Assembly: GCA_018524725.1 (NCBI GenBank)
Contig: JAEUWP010000077.1
Span: forward strand, 1-64,000
Reading direction: 5' to 3'
DNA from: Podaxis mareebaensis
Taxonomy: Eukaryota > Basidiomycota > Agaricomycetes > Agaricales > Agaricaceae
Length of the DNA stretch: 64,000 nucleotides
Below the pieces are notes generated by a model. That model was not told where the DNA came from, searched no databases, and saw only the letters and a list, made by a program, of their open reading frames with translations. Position 1 is the first letter of the stretch. Every line of letters begins with the position of its first letter. Position numbers and translations under genes: made by a program. This document shows, piece by piece, positions 48,101 to 58,637 of the stretch.

Positions 48101-50024
48101 CGTCCAAACTACAGATAGCGAGGATCTGCGACCGCTCGTTGATGATGCCCGTCGATTTCTGCAGATGGGTTTCGAGTGCATTCAGAAGCATTGTTTCGAG
48201 GTTTACCAGTCGGCATTCACATGGATTCCCAGGAAGTCTTTGATGCGTCAGGTTTATGGTACACAGGTGAAGGGGCCACGAAGTGTTGTAATGGGTCTAC
48301 CTGACTCATGGGGACCGATGGAACACTGCATGGGTGGAGGTTCAAGCATCAGTGCCGTCGCTTTCTCACCTGACGGCGCGCGAGTTGCTGGGGGATTGTA
48401 TGATGGGACGGTGAGGATCTGGAATGCGGGGACAGGTGAGGAGGAAGCCCGATTGGAGGGCCACATGGGTTCGGTGTGGTCTGTCGCTTTCTCGCCCGAC
48501 GGCGCGCGAGTTGCCTCGGGATCAGGTGATGAGACGGTGAGGATCTGGAATGTGGGGACAGGCGAGGAGGAAGCCCGGCTCAAGGGCCACATGCAGTGGG
48601 TGTCCTCTGTCGCTTTCTCGCCCGATGGCGCGCGAGTTGCCTCGGGATCGGGCGACTGGACGGTGAGGATCTGGAATGCAGGGACAGGCGAGGAGGAAGC
48701 TCGGTTCGAGAGCCACATGGGTTCGGTGTATTCTGTCGCTTTCTCGCCCGATGACGCGCGAGTTGCCTCGGGATCGGGTGATGGGACGGTGAGGATCTGG
48801 AATGCAGGGACAGGCGGGGAGGAAGCCCGGTTCGAGGGCCACATGGGTTCAGTGTACTCTGTCGCTTTCTCGCCCGATGGCGCGCGAGTTGCCTCGGGAT
48901 CGAGTGATGAGACGGTGAGGATATGGAATGTGGGGACAGGCGAGGAGGAAGCCCGGTTGAAGGGCCACAGGAAGGAAGTGGTCTCTGTCGCTTTCTCACC
49001 CGACGGCACACGAGTTGCCTCGGGATCGCATGATCGGATGGTGAGGATCTGGAATGCGGGGACAGGCGAAGAGGAAGTCCGGTTGAGGGGCCACACGAAG
49101 GAGGTATTCTCAGTCGCTTTCTCGCCCGACGGTGCGCGAGTTGCCTCGGGATCGGATGATGAGACGGTGAGGATCTGGAATGTAGGGACAGGCGAAGAGG
49201 AAGCCTGGTTGAAGGGCCACACGAAGGAGGTATTCTCAGTCGCTTTCTCGCCTGACGGCGCACGAGTTGCCTCGGGATCGGGTGATGAGACAGTGAGGAT
49301 CTGGAATGCAGGGACAGGCGAGGAGGAAGCCCGGTTGGAGGGCCACACGGAGGGGGTGTGGTCTGTCGCTTTCTCGCCCGACAGCGCGCGAGTTGCCTCG
49401 GGATCGGTTGATAAGACAGTGAGGATCTGGAGTGCGGGGACAGGCAAGGAGGAAGTCCGGTTAAAAGGCCACACGGGTTCGGTGTTCTCTGTCGCTTTCT
49501 CACCCAACGGCTCGCGAGTTGCCTCAGGATCGCGTGATTGGACGGTGAGGATCTGGAATGTGGGGACGTGCAAGGAGGAAGCCCGGTTGAAGGGCCACAC
49601 GGGTTCAGTGTGGTCTGTCGTTTTCTCGCCTGACGGCACACGAGTTGCCTCGGGATCGCATGATCGGACGGTGAGGATCTGGAATGGCGGGACAGGCGAG
49701 GAGGAAGTCCGGTTGGAGGGCCACACGGAGGGGGTGTGGTCTGTCGCTTTCTCGCCTGACGGCACGCGAGTTGCCTCGGGATCGCTTGATTGGACGGTGA
49801 GGATCTGGAATGTGAGGACAGGCCGGCAGGAAGCTAAGTTGGCCAATGACTGGCACAATTTTAAATTCCAGTCGTGTCCCTTCCCGCTTTCCTTCTCTGA
49901 TAATTGGGTGGTGGGTGCACACCATCATTGCTGGATCCCCCTTCATTATCGAACCAAGCGGTTAAAACCCTTCTTTACTGGATCGCTATATCTGAGCATT
50001 GTGATTTTCGTAATTCTGAAGTAG
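45103..50024 (+). CDS. STAND/NLR protein: helical N-terminus, NACHT, 12 WD40 repeats
   Basis: Nine exons (45103..45654, 45705..45835, 45893..46031, 46090..46137, 46195..46207, 46266..46360, 46416..46428, 46478..48048, 48099..50024) keep frame throughout, 1495 aa. Residues 30-130 are Pro-rich; about 140-300 form an amphipathic helical region (LAVVAEGLRECSDLCPPLKT, IEHLAEAVQDLQKWYLE) resembling MLKL/HeLo-like death domains. A short GMFKDAHDFVINHPIMVENQ segment precedes the NACHT NTPase, with Walker A GMAGIGKST at 385-393 and Walker B VVIDALDE at 488-495. Twelve WD40 repeats occupy about 937-1440. Proteins of this layout control heterokaryon incompatibility or xenorecognition in other fungi (e.g. 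Podospora HET-E); the role here is inferred. A shorter form starting at the ATG at 46280 is possible. Confidence 0.83.
46136..46238 (+). repeat. Duplicated intron-exon cassette, copy 1
   Basis: A 103-bp unit holding a donor, an intron, the 13-nt exon ATGCTGAAGTCCG and the start of the next intron. It matches 46359..46461 at about 92 percent with no gaps. Confidence 0.92.
46359..46461 (+). repeat. Duplicated intron-exon cassette, copy 2
   Basis: Second copy of the 103-bp unit, holding the exon ACGCTGAAGTCCG. The donor after the exon is GTGAGC here but GTAGGC in copy 1. Confidence 0.92.
48345..49857 (+). repeat. Twelve tandem 126-bp WD40 coding repeats
   Basis: Each 42-residue unit follows the form xxVxSVAFSPDGARVASGSxDxTVRIWNxGTGEEEARLxGH. 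Units are nearly identical in DNA, including silent sites, and differ mainly at the residues marked x. A slightly diverged first unit and a last unit that loses the GH caps mark the array ends. Confidence 0.93.
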
Positions 50025-50783
50025 GTTATGGTCATTATTTTAGATAATCCCCATATCTTAGGCACTGTCTGTAGCATCCTGATTAATTTGGTAATTTTGA
50101 CATTACGCCAAGTAATATATCAGTTCAATTAATAATCACTGGTATGTTACATGAATTGAACCCATCACTGTGAAAAGCAACTGAACAGGAGACAATGATA
50201 GACAAGCAAATACGGTTGAGTTGAATATAGATCGAGTACCTATGATTGCATGAATGTGCGCCTCGCATGTCACATGTGCTTTGAGGTTAATTGTAGTGCG
50301 AGAGTAATCGCCAGTCACTGTCGAGATCGTCCAGGCCGTTGCATGGGCGGATCAAGTTCTGAGTGCTATGGTGATGGCGGGTGCTATGTTTGGTAGACCT
50401 GAGCTCCATACCCCCTTTCCTATCCCATCTTCCCTAAGCTGGATAGCCAAGTTCCTGATCTATAGCCATGTTAACAGGTTTAATCCTCCACTGCTAGGTC
50501 GGAGTCAATAAGGTGAGCCTCTGTTCCATACCGTTCTATTCCTGGACTTATCCCTTCAGCGGATACTAGATGTCCGTCAGGTGAATGTGTTTGAATGTCT
50601 ACCATGTCTGGGACACTGGAACACTAGCAAGGACGAGTATCAACACCATACACTAGTCCACCATCTCCCTCTGCTGAACTTCAACCCATCCTCAACTCAA
50701 ACTGTTGGAAGAAAACTCTGCGGTCATGTGCTCAAGAATGATGATGAGCGCCTTCCCTGAGAACTCCGTTGACGAGTACTTCC
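50025..50783. other. Intergenic
   Basis: NLR 3' flank and F-box gene upstream region. AT-rich just after the NLR stop codon; no gene or RNA seen. Confidence 0.5.
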
Positions 50784-53318
50784 ATGCGTCCTCAGTCTGC
50801 CAGGTCCCCCAAAGCATCCTTCCCAGCTCCGCAGTCCGCGGTGCCTGCACACTCGCGCATACGTGCACCTCGCCGTGCGGCCTCAGGACTTTCTGCCGCC
50901 CCCAATAGCACTCCAAAGTCCTCAACAAAGCCCCGTGCTATCAACGGAACCCTCAGATCCGATAAAGTCGACGCCAATCCCAGGTCCTACGATCGCAGAG
51001 ACCCATTTACCGCGTTCAACACCCTCATCAAACTCCTTACATCATTGCCTTCGCGTGTTATCGCAGGGGGAGGTGCAGGATGTCAATACAAGCTTCTCAC
51101 GATCGACGAACACAAGCTGTGTCTCCACCTCTGTAACATCGTCGAACCATTCCTCCTTTCTTCTCTTCCTCACGGTGATGACGATGTCTCCGCACTATCA
51201 AACGCGTCAGATGCCCACGCGTTCAAGATCAAAAGGCCTAGGGTCCTCCTCGTACGTCAGCCGACGGAAATCCTCGATCGTATCGCAGCATGCATCGAAA
51301 CGCGTGAAGATCTCATGAATTTCGGGATTACCTGCAGGAGACTTTATGAGGTCGTATTTCCTCGACATTGGGAGTATCGTGTTATCCGGGCAAAGTTGTC
51401 CATGATCGGTGTGTGGAAGCATTTATGCGAAAGAGCAGACCTGGCTGCGAACGTAAGAGTTGTGGAGGTTCTTGACGAGAGGAGCGAGAAGAGGGTTTTG
51501 GTTCCGAGGATGTGTAGGAAGCCCGTTGCATCCTCTGGTGCTATGAAGCAGACCGGGGCGGGGGGCGGGGTAAAGGCAGAGGAAGTCGTTAGTACTACGA
51601 GTACTGAAGAGGACTCGTCATCCGCATCTGCACACGAGGGCGGGTATGAGAGTGTAGTGGGAGCTGGAATCAAGAGGGTATCGATCCACAGGAGACAGGA
51701 GAAATACTTTGTCGCTGCACTTGCAAAGATGATAGGGTTGGTGAGATTGAAGTGGGAGTCTAATCATTCACCGATGACCGTTCTTGACAATGGCGCTGTT
51801 TGGAAGGCCCTTGTGGACAATTGTGGACCGTCAATTAGGATGCTGGAAGTGGTGGATAATATGGCGTTTGCGCCTTTGCCTGCAGGTGATGTTGAAGACG
51901 AAGAAGATGGACATGGAGCAGACGAGTTATCCAAATCTGTGGTGAGTATGCCTTATGCCGGGAGATATGTGACTCGTACTGATGAACTCCCAGCTGGTCA
52001 ATCTACGGTCTATATCGTTAAAGGCCACGCAGTTCAACTATGGTGCTCCCAGGGAACCTGCTTTGAACAGGATCGCAACCATCCTTCATCAATGTCCCAG
52101 TATCGAGGTGAGGCGTTACCCAAACGTCATTCTCAATTCAACTCCGATAACATTTACACACAGAGCCTGGAAATCGTGTTCAGAACTTCAAAAACTAGCC
52201 ATACCTCCATCCCAGTCGCGAACGAATTCCTAGTCTGTGGGCGCTGGTCGCATCTCACTTCTCTGACACTCACCAACCTCTCCTGCTTCGCCACAACCAC
52301 AACCATCACGACGTCAATATCATCCACGGCTGCTGCAACGACCATCCAACAGAACCCGTTTGAAGTCTTCCTCTGCGCCCATCCTAACCTTCAAACACTC
52401 AAGATCTTAGATGTTGGCCCATCTTCGCAATTCCGTCGTATCCGCACACCGCAGCGTAACATGTTGCCCAAGTTACGCGAACTACACGCCAACCGGGACA
52501 TAATCAGCATGATACTTCGAGCAGAGTGCGACGAAGCAAGACCGCTGGAAGTTATCAAAGGCTTCAAGTTGATCGGCGCTGGTGCTGGTGGTTCCGTCCT
52601 GTGTAACGGCGGCAGCGGTGATCGGGATCACAAGTGTCCTACAAACATAAACGGGAATACAAACGTCAATACGGAATTTTACCAGAACTTGAAGAAAGCA
52701 GGGGCAAGCGTGAAGAGGATTGAGTTGGAAGGATGGGGCGATTTGGATGATATACGGATGTTGGCTTGGAGTGTACCAGGGCTGACTTGGTTAGACGTCG
52801 GGAGGCGATTGAGACCTGCTAATTCCATACCTTCATCGGCAGGATCGACTGCTTCCGTCAGTCATGGTGCAGGTGTCCGAGGACAAAGTCAGGCACCTGT
52901 GACGAATATGGTGGAATGGGCCGAGGTCTTGTCGGGCTTCGAACAACTCACAACATTCCACGGTGTCAAATTCTTTTACGAGATCTCTCCTAATGCTCTT
53001 CCTGGTGGAATGTTGACCTCGGCCGCTGCAAACGATATTAGCACTGGGTCGTCGAATCACACGCTTTTGCCTTCGAACGCCACCGTCAGCGGTAATAATA
53101 ACAACATGAATATTTCGATGACGGATCGCAGTCGGATTAAGAAGAATGACGAGATTGCGGGGGTCTTGGCATGGAAGTGTGGGAAGTTGAGGAGAGTAGA
53201 TCATTGGGATGGTGCACCGGGTGTTGCGGGGAAGGTTATTGTTTTGTTTAGGGACGCCGATTTTGGGCCTGGCGTTGAAGGAAAGGTAAGGTGGGATGTC
53301 AGGCGGGTAAGGCAGTGA
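50784..53318 (+). CDS. F-box protein, long form
   Basis: Three exons (50784..51941, 51994..52107, 52164..53318) give 808 aa. An F-box-like stretch lies near residues 158-195 (RQPTEILDRIAACI, LMNFGITCRRLYEVVFPRHW), followed by a helix with VWKHLCERADLAANVRVVEV, the usual lead into an LRR-like region. Exon 2 (LVNLRSISLKATQFNYG) restores LRR-like text that continues into exon 3 (SLEIVFRTS, LTSLTLTNLSCF, LQTLKILDVG). The N-terminal 60 residues are Ser/Pro/Ala-rich. Reading straight through the two introns is also open but replaces exon 2 with nonsense-like text, so the spliced model is preferred. SCF adaptor function is inferred from the F-box. Confidence 0.78.
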   Translation: MRPQSARSPKASFPAPQSAVPAHSRIRAPRRAASGLSAAPNSTPKSSTKPRAINGTLRSDKVDANPRSYDRRDPFTAFNTLIKLLTSLPSRVIAGGGAGCQYKLLTIDEHKLCLHLCNIVEPFLLSSLPHGDDDVSALSNASDAHAFKIKRPRVLLVRQPTEILDRIAACIETREDLMNFGITCRRLYEVVFPRHWEYRVIRAKLSMIGVWKHLCERADLAANVRVVEVLDERSEKRVLVPRMCRKPVASSGAMKQTGAGGGVKAEEVVSTTSTEEDSSSASAHEGGYESVVGAGIKRVSIHRRQEKYFVAALAKMIGLVRLKWESNHSPMTVLDNGAVWKALVDNCGPSIRMLEVVDNMAFAPLPAGDVEDEEDGHGADELSKSVVSMPYAGRYVTRTDELPAGQSTVYIVKGHAVQLWCSQGTCFEQDRNHPSSMSQYRGEALPKRHSQFNSDNIYTQSLEIVFRTSKTSHTSIPVANEFLVCGRWSHLTSLTLTNLSCFATTTTITTSISSTAAATTIQQNPFEVFLCAHPNLQTLKILDVGPSSQFRRIRTPQRNMLPKLRELHANRDIISMILRAECDEARPLEVIKGFKLIGAGAGGSVLCNGGSGDRDHKCPTNINGNTNVNTEFYQNLKKAGASVKRIELEGWGDLDDIRMLAWSVPGLTWLDVGRRLRPANSIPSSAGSTASVSHGAGVRGQSQAPVTNMVEWAEVLSGFEQLTTFHGVKFFYEISPNALPGGMLTSAAANDISTGSSNHTLLPSNATVSGNNNNMNISMTDRSRIKKNDEIAGVLAWKCGKLRRVDHWDGAPGVAGKVIVLFRDADFGPGVEGKVRWDVRRVRQ

Positions 53319-54543
53319 TCATTCGTGGTGTATGTGGCGGTAACAAGGCTGAGAGTATGTGAGTACCATTCTGATCCTACCAGAAGACTCATCGCTCATT
53401 CGGCCTTCCTCGCGCCACAGAAGTACCGGCCCTGGGAGGCTAAGGACAAAGTAAGTCATCCCGGTTTGCGAGGAGTGTCGTCGCTCATTCGGCTTTCGTT
53501 CCGTATAGGTATTTCTGGAGATAGTATACACCGCATGTTAAATATGCTGTCTACTTATGTACGAACCCATGTATGGCCGTTTCCCCAAAATCCCGGGATG
53601 AGGACGGTGCCCATGACGCTGGTACAATCGGTACACAGCACAACGCACGCTTATCAATGCTATTCTCGTTAAAGCTAAATTTGGAGATCGGCCCTTCGCA
53701 CTGCGGACCTGGCTATAAACAAGTATCCACGTCACTCTCGGACTGATCTACTATCCCGCCTTTTCTCCCATTGCAATGTATTTATAGGAATGGAAACATG
53801 TCGGTCCTCACGGATAATAGTCGTCTGAGCACGTACCACGCTGTATGGCATATGCTTATGTCAACGAGCCATAGGGAACGGTTGTAATGCGCTTTGGTCT
53901 AATCTATGCCCGTGGATGCGATGAGGTGGACATCCTCCCCTGGCTCTTTCTCAGGACTTATGAAGTATGAGAAGCCGGCGGTTTCGATATGTAGGATGAG
54001 GTGAGAGCTCTCTTTTGTACTCTTATACGACTGTAAATGTCTACCTCGCTATTTTCATGCCCCCCGCATTGTTCCTGTACAAGTATGACATGCATCCTTG
54101 GCGCCACCAAACGAATGCGAAGATTTATCCGCCAGGTCCACTTTTCGCCGCGGGACATACGAGCTCCAGAACGTAATAAGGCTTTCTTCGGATTCTTACA
54201 ACGGCATCCCACCCGGCGACTTGATAACCTGATCCAGCTGAACGCTTTCGCACCGCGTGCTCCGAGACCTTGCAGGCTAAAATTAGAGGGGGTGAAGGGA
54301 GGGGGTTGCTATAAAGCGTACCGGGGTACCCACGACGCGGTGTTCTGAACATGGCGTTGACTTTGATTGTTTTGGTCGTCGAAAATGTCCGCCAGCGTTT
54401 GGTGGCCTGATGCGGTTGTCTCGTTGTGATTCGCAGTTATCCAAGAAGGTTCAGCTGAGGTACGACAGTGGTACGGTGGGGTGCATGGTCACGATGTTAG
54501 ATTTTCCATGTGCTTTGGAGGGACTGTTCTTCCGTTCAGGAAG
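53319..54543. other. Intergenic
   Basis: Separates the F-box gene from the fungalysin pair. No gene, RNA or clear repeat is supported; the frame 54037..54348 has no domain. Confidence 0.5.
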
Positions 54544-54551
54544 TATAAGTA
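54544..54551 (+). promoter_or_regulatory. TATA-like element of fungalysin 1
   Basis: TATAAGTA lies 79 bp upstream of the start codon of the first fungalysin, a plausible core promoter position. Motif and spacing are the only evidence. Confidence 0.4.
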
Positions 54552-54622
54552 CCTTTGACTTGAGAAATGGCTGATGATAGAGTCAATTGGTACTTTGAAC
54601 GCCCACACTTCCTGCTTCTGCT

Positions 54623-57266
54623 ATGGCTCTCTCTGCAAAGCTATTGGCGATTGTTCTGTTATCAGCCCTTTACCCCGGAGCCTTTGCTGCTCCTGCTTCC
54701 AAGGGGTTCAGAGCGGATACGCATCACGTTCGCGTTGTTGGCCGGGGATTGGAACTGCACACGTACCACCCGCCTTCGACGTTTAAGGTAAGCTTCAACA
54801 GACCCATACCTCACTGAGACTGATCGTGTCTATTGTTTTTAGACATTCGGCACAGGCATAGATCACCCGTTATCCAAGAGGGACAACCCAGACCTGGAAG
54901 AGTCCTCGATCCAATTCCTCCAGTCACACCTCGGTGTTAACTCGAGTGCGATTTCATACAAGACCGGTTACGCTGGCGAGACCGCAAAGCACGCCTATGT
55001 CAAACAGATACATGTAAGGCTGACTTAGCCTATCTTGATGTGAACACATGTTGATGGTGCCCGTTATTAGAATGGTATTCCCGTCGCAAACGCTGTCGCG
55101 AATGTTGCATTTAATCATGATAACAAGGTTGTATCCTTTGGCTCGTCTTTTGTTAAACCCAGTAAGGTTCCACGTTCCGGCACTGCGTCGATGTCGCTGA
55201 TGAGATAATAGAAAATGCCGCGCCAACGACGCCCTCTATTTCTCTGGACAAGGCAATCTCAGTAGCGGAAGGCGTCCTTGATGGAACCTACAACGGCCAG
55301 CCTGCCTCGATACAATACATCGCGAAAGAGGACGGATCTCTTGTACTTACACACTCCATGCAGATCCGGAACGAGGCTAAAGGAACGTGGTATGACGCGT
55401 TCGTTGATGCCCATTCTGGAGAACTGGTCCATGTGACCGATTTCGTGGCTAAGGCTTCGGTGAATAGTCCTGCTCTATCGTATGATACAACAGCTAATGG
55501 AGGTTATATCAGTACCTTGTCCTCCCCATACAAAAACAGGTTTTGACTCAAGGGTTTGAAACCCTGGTTGATCCCTATGATAGAATCTCGTCTCCCCTGG
55601 GATGGCACTCGACGGGAACGACGAACTATACGTAGGTTATACGGATTCAACAGTTTGGCTCTCCCCACTAACAACCGTTTGCCTTGACAGAACGACAAAG
55701 TGAGTGCCCGCAAGGCTCACTCTCTAACATTATTCTGATTTCACCTTAACAGTGGCAATAATGCCATGTCATACAAGGACACATTGCAGAGCTCTCTCAC
55801 TGGTGCCTCTTCGCCGACACTCAACTTTATCTACAAGCAAGATCCGACTGTTCAACCGACCGTCCAGGTGAACGTGGATGCTGCCCGAACGAACGCTTTC
55901 TATATTGTCAATACAGTCCATGATATCATGTACCGGTGAGTTACGACCCTTCCATTATTAGATATGACAAGCTGATGACAAGTATAGATATGGATTCACT
56001 GAGGTATTTCTGCTGATAGGACACGCGGTTAGGGTTCTCATCTCTTATCTAGTCAGCATTCAACTTCCAAACAAACAATTTCAACAAGGGAGGAAAGGAC
56101 AATGACCCAGTACACGTCTCAGTGCAAAGTTCTGCGGGGTTGGATAACGCAGACTTTGCTACACCGCCTGAGTGAGTTGTTCTCGTTCTCGCGCATGACC
56201 ATTGGCTGACTCATCTCTCATAGTGGCCAATCGCCAACTATGAGTAAGTAACCCATTGCCTTATCGCCAAGGGACGATGCTTACACTGCCTAAAGGGATG
56301 TTCCTGTGGGACTATGTTCAGGTAAGCCTCGTACCTGAATCACGTCAAAGATATACTGAAGGAGTTTCCCTAGCCTATGCGTGATGGTGCACTCGAGAAT
56401 GATATTGTAGTACACGAGAACACGCATGGTATGACAAACCGAATGACTGGAGGTGGCACAGCTGCTTGCCTACAAACAACGGAGTCTGCGGGACTCGGTG
56501 AAGGTATGCACGATGGTTTTTCATTTCATTTGGTCTCTCAAGAGATTTGTCGTCTAGGCTGGTCGGATGCAGTCGCAGAGTGCGTATAACTGACCATCCA
56601 AATGGTTATCAGACAAGATAACATGTGCGACCAGATGGACAGAACATACATCGAGTGCAGTTCCCGACTACGTTATGGGCCAATATGTCGCTAACTGGGC
56701 GGCTGGTGTACGCAGCCGCCCATACTCCACCTCAACGTATGTGCTTCCCTAAGGCTGCGCCTAGCGTCCTAAAGAGCACATCACAGGACTGTGAACCCCC
56801 TGAAGTATTCAAGTATGAAGGGACGAACTGAAGTCCATGGTAAGTTAACCGCCTCTTACGATGAAATTATTCAATCAAAAACCTTCATTAATAGGAATCG
56901 GCGAGATTTGGGCAAACATCCTCCATAATGTCTACGCATCTCTCGTCGCCGTGCATGGCTGGTCGGCGAAAGCAAACACCGACCCCACAGGGTCAGAGGG
57001 AAATGTGGTGTTCTTGCACCTCCTCATTGACGCCCTTGCCCTCCAACCCTGTAACCCCACCTGTATGTGGTTCGCTCCGCCCATTAAGGCGTTATTATAC
57101 TCACATACAATCAGTCCTGAACGCCCGTGATGCCTGGATCCAAGCGGATGAGAACAGATACAAAGGCGCAAACAGGTGCCTGCTGTGGAAAGTTTTTGCA
57201 AGTCGAGGAATGGGAGTCTTTGCCGCGGATTATAACGATTCGATGTCAATTCCCGATGATTGCTGA
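54623..57266 (+). CDS. Fungalysin (M36) extracellular metallopeptidase, copy 1
   Basis: Seventeen exons (54623..54787, 54843..55013, 55071..55161, 55212..55459, 55540..55631, 55691..55699, 55753..55935, 55988..56003, 56053..56171, 56224..56243, 56296..56321, 56374..56503, 56558..56579, 56635..56736, 56787..56839, 56895..57062, 57115..57266) give 588 aa, all in frame. Signal peptide MALSAKLLAIVLLSALYPGAFA, then an FTP-type propeptide (NGIPVANAVANVAF, WYDAFVDAHSGELVHVTDFV). Catalytic domain has HENTH at 394-398 and GLGEGWSD with the third zinc ligand at Glu423. The family hydrolyses secreted or external proteins after propeptide removal. The usual HEYTH is HENTH, which keeps the ligands. It stands in tandem with copy 2. 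Confidence 0.9.
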
Positions 57267-58637
57267 ACACTGCTGCATGCCTATCATATGTAACGACTGT
57301 ACTTTTATTGTGCCTAATATTATGCGATCTACGACATAGCCCAAATCGTAAGCGACACAGCCTTCTATGTTTTAATGACGTTCTCAATAGCGAGCGATGA
57401 CGGATGTTCCGCTCGGGACGCGTGCGGCGATTTCTGAGCTCCATCTGGGCCTGAAGGTTGAAGGTTGAAGGTTGTCACTGACCTGGGAGTCCTACTGCTG
57501 GGCATAAGAATTGATGCTGTTACACCGCCTCGATTCGGTCTATTTTCGATCTTTTGTTTTTTCTTTCAGTTTATCTGAGTTCGCTGAATTGAACACTTAG
57601 GACATCTAAACATAGTCTGTGAGTAGATTTCGGTTTTGTTTTTATTCTGTATTTTTATTTTTCCGAAACCGTGGCCTGGGATAAACCTAGTGCCCTTTCT
57701 GTGTATCAAGCAACGCCCAAGCAAGGATCAGGATCAATCGGATCCTGGAACAAGCAGACTCGTTATGGCGTAGTATTCAACACGAGTCCTCAACATTCAA
57801 CCGTTTTGAAGCTTCGAGCCTCGGCGTCAATAATTTTCCATTCTTGTGCTTGTGTGTACAGCCACTGTCGCCAGGCTGTAACCGTCACGTTTTACAAGCC
57901 GCCGTGTCCGCGCTGCCCGAGCACTCAGCGCTTGCATGTCCATCCTTGTCCACACATCCGATTGCCGCTACCTGCGTAAATGAAGGCTTCTAATGAATAT
58001 TCGACTCTGTGGTTCGTCTGAGGAGCGCTAGCCATATACAGCAAGCCTGAAAACACGTTCCTTTGCGCGATTTCACTCTCCTTCGTGTTCTCCCTTGCTT
58101 CCTCATTTGCTTTGCCCACTCTCAAGGACGTCATCGTTCACGGCCTTAACATCCAAGTTCCCAGAAAGCTGTGCAAGGGATAATCCTGCCAAGACTTCAG
58201 AAAATACCAGGGACATCAACTCATACATTGGTGTCCCCGGGCTGCTATCAGCTCCCCCACAACCACTTTATGACTCATCTACAGCGCTTTCACCCCGGAG
58301 ACATCTTATATGCCCAGAACCATCTGTCAGAAGCTCTACGTACCGGCGCTCGAGGGAGGATTGCGAAAGAAAGCATGGAGAGCGGAATCGATGATCGAGC
58401 AACCGGTCCTTCGTGGGGGTGGTGAAGTGCGGAAACCGTGATGGGGTGTGACCTCGTTTCATCCGCAAAGGATCCGCGCACCCAACCCTGCCGTTTGCTG
58501 TACAGGTTTCTGCAGAGGCTTTATAGTGTCCTGCCCACAACAAACGGACTTTCATTCATTCCTTCACTTTCTCTCCCTGCTTCTGTTCTTCCGCTGGTCT
58601 GGGCAGTCCTCCCCGACCTCCCGGCTATACCCCAGCC
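57267..58637. other. Spacer between the fungalysin genes
   Basis: No gene is supported. The 58480-58620 stretch is pyrimidine-rich on the plus strand, with TTATAGT near 58521, which fits a fungal promoter for copy 2. Confidence 0.5.

Noticed and set aside
48254..49858. 534-codon open frame on the minus strand
   Set aside because: It is the antisense of the WD40 array. The 126-bp unit happens to lack stops in this antisense frame, and the length is a multiple of three, so openness is repeated twelve times. A second antisense frame (48580..49641) is open for the same reason.
46280..50024. Two separate genes at the NLR locus
   Set aside because: The upstream frame (45103-46137) could be a gene of its own, but every junction to the NACHT part is phase-compatible, so one gene is simpler. 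The shorter start at 46280 is kept as an alternative.
50769..53318. A single-exon 849-codon gene
   Set aside because: The first codon is TTG, not ATG, and the central part reads as non-family text. Splicing two introns gives continuous LRR-like sequence.
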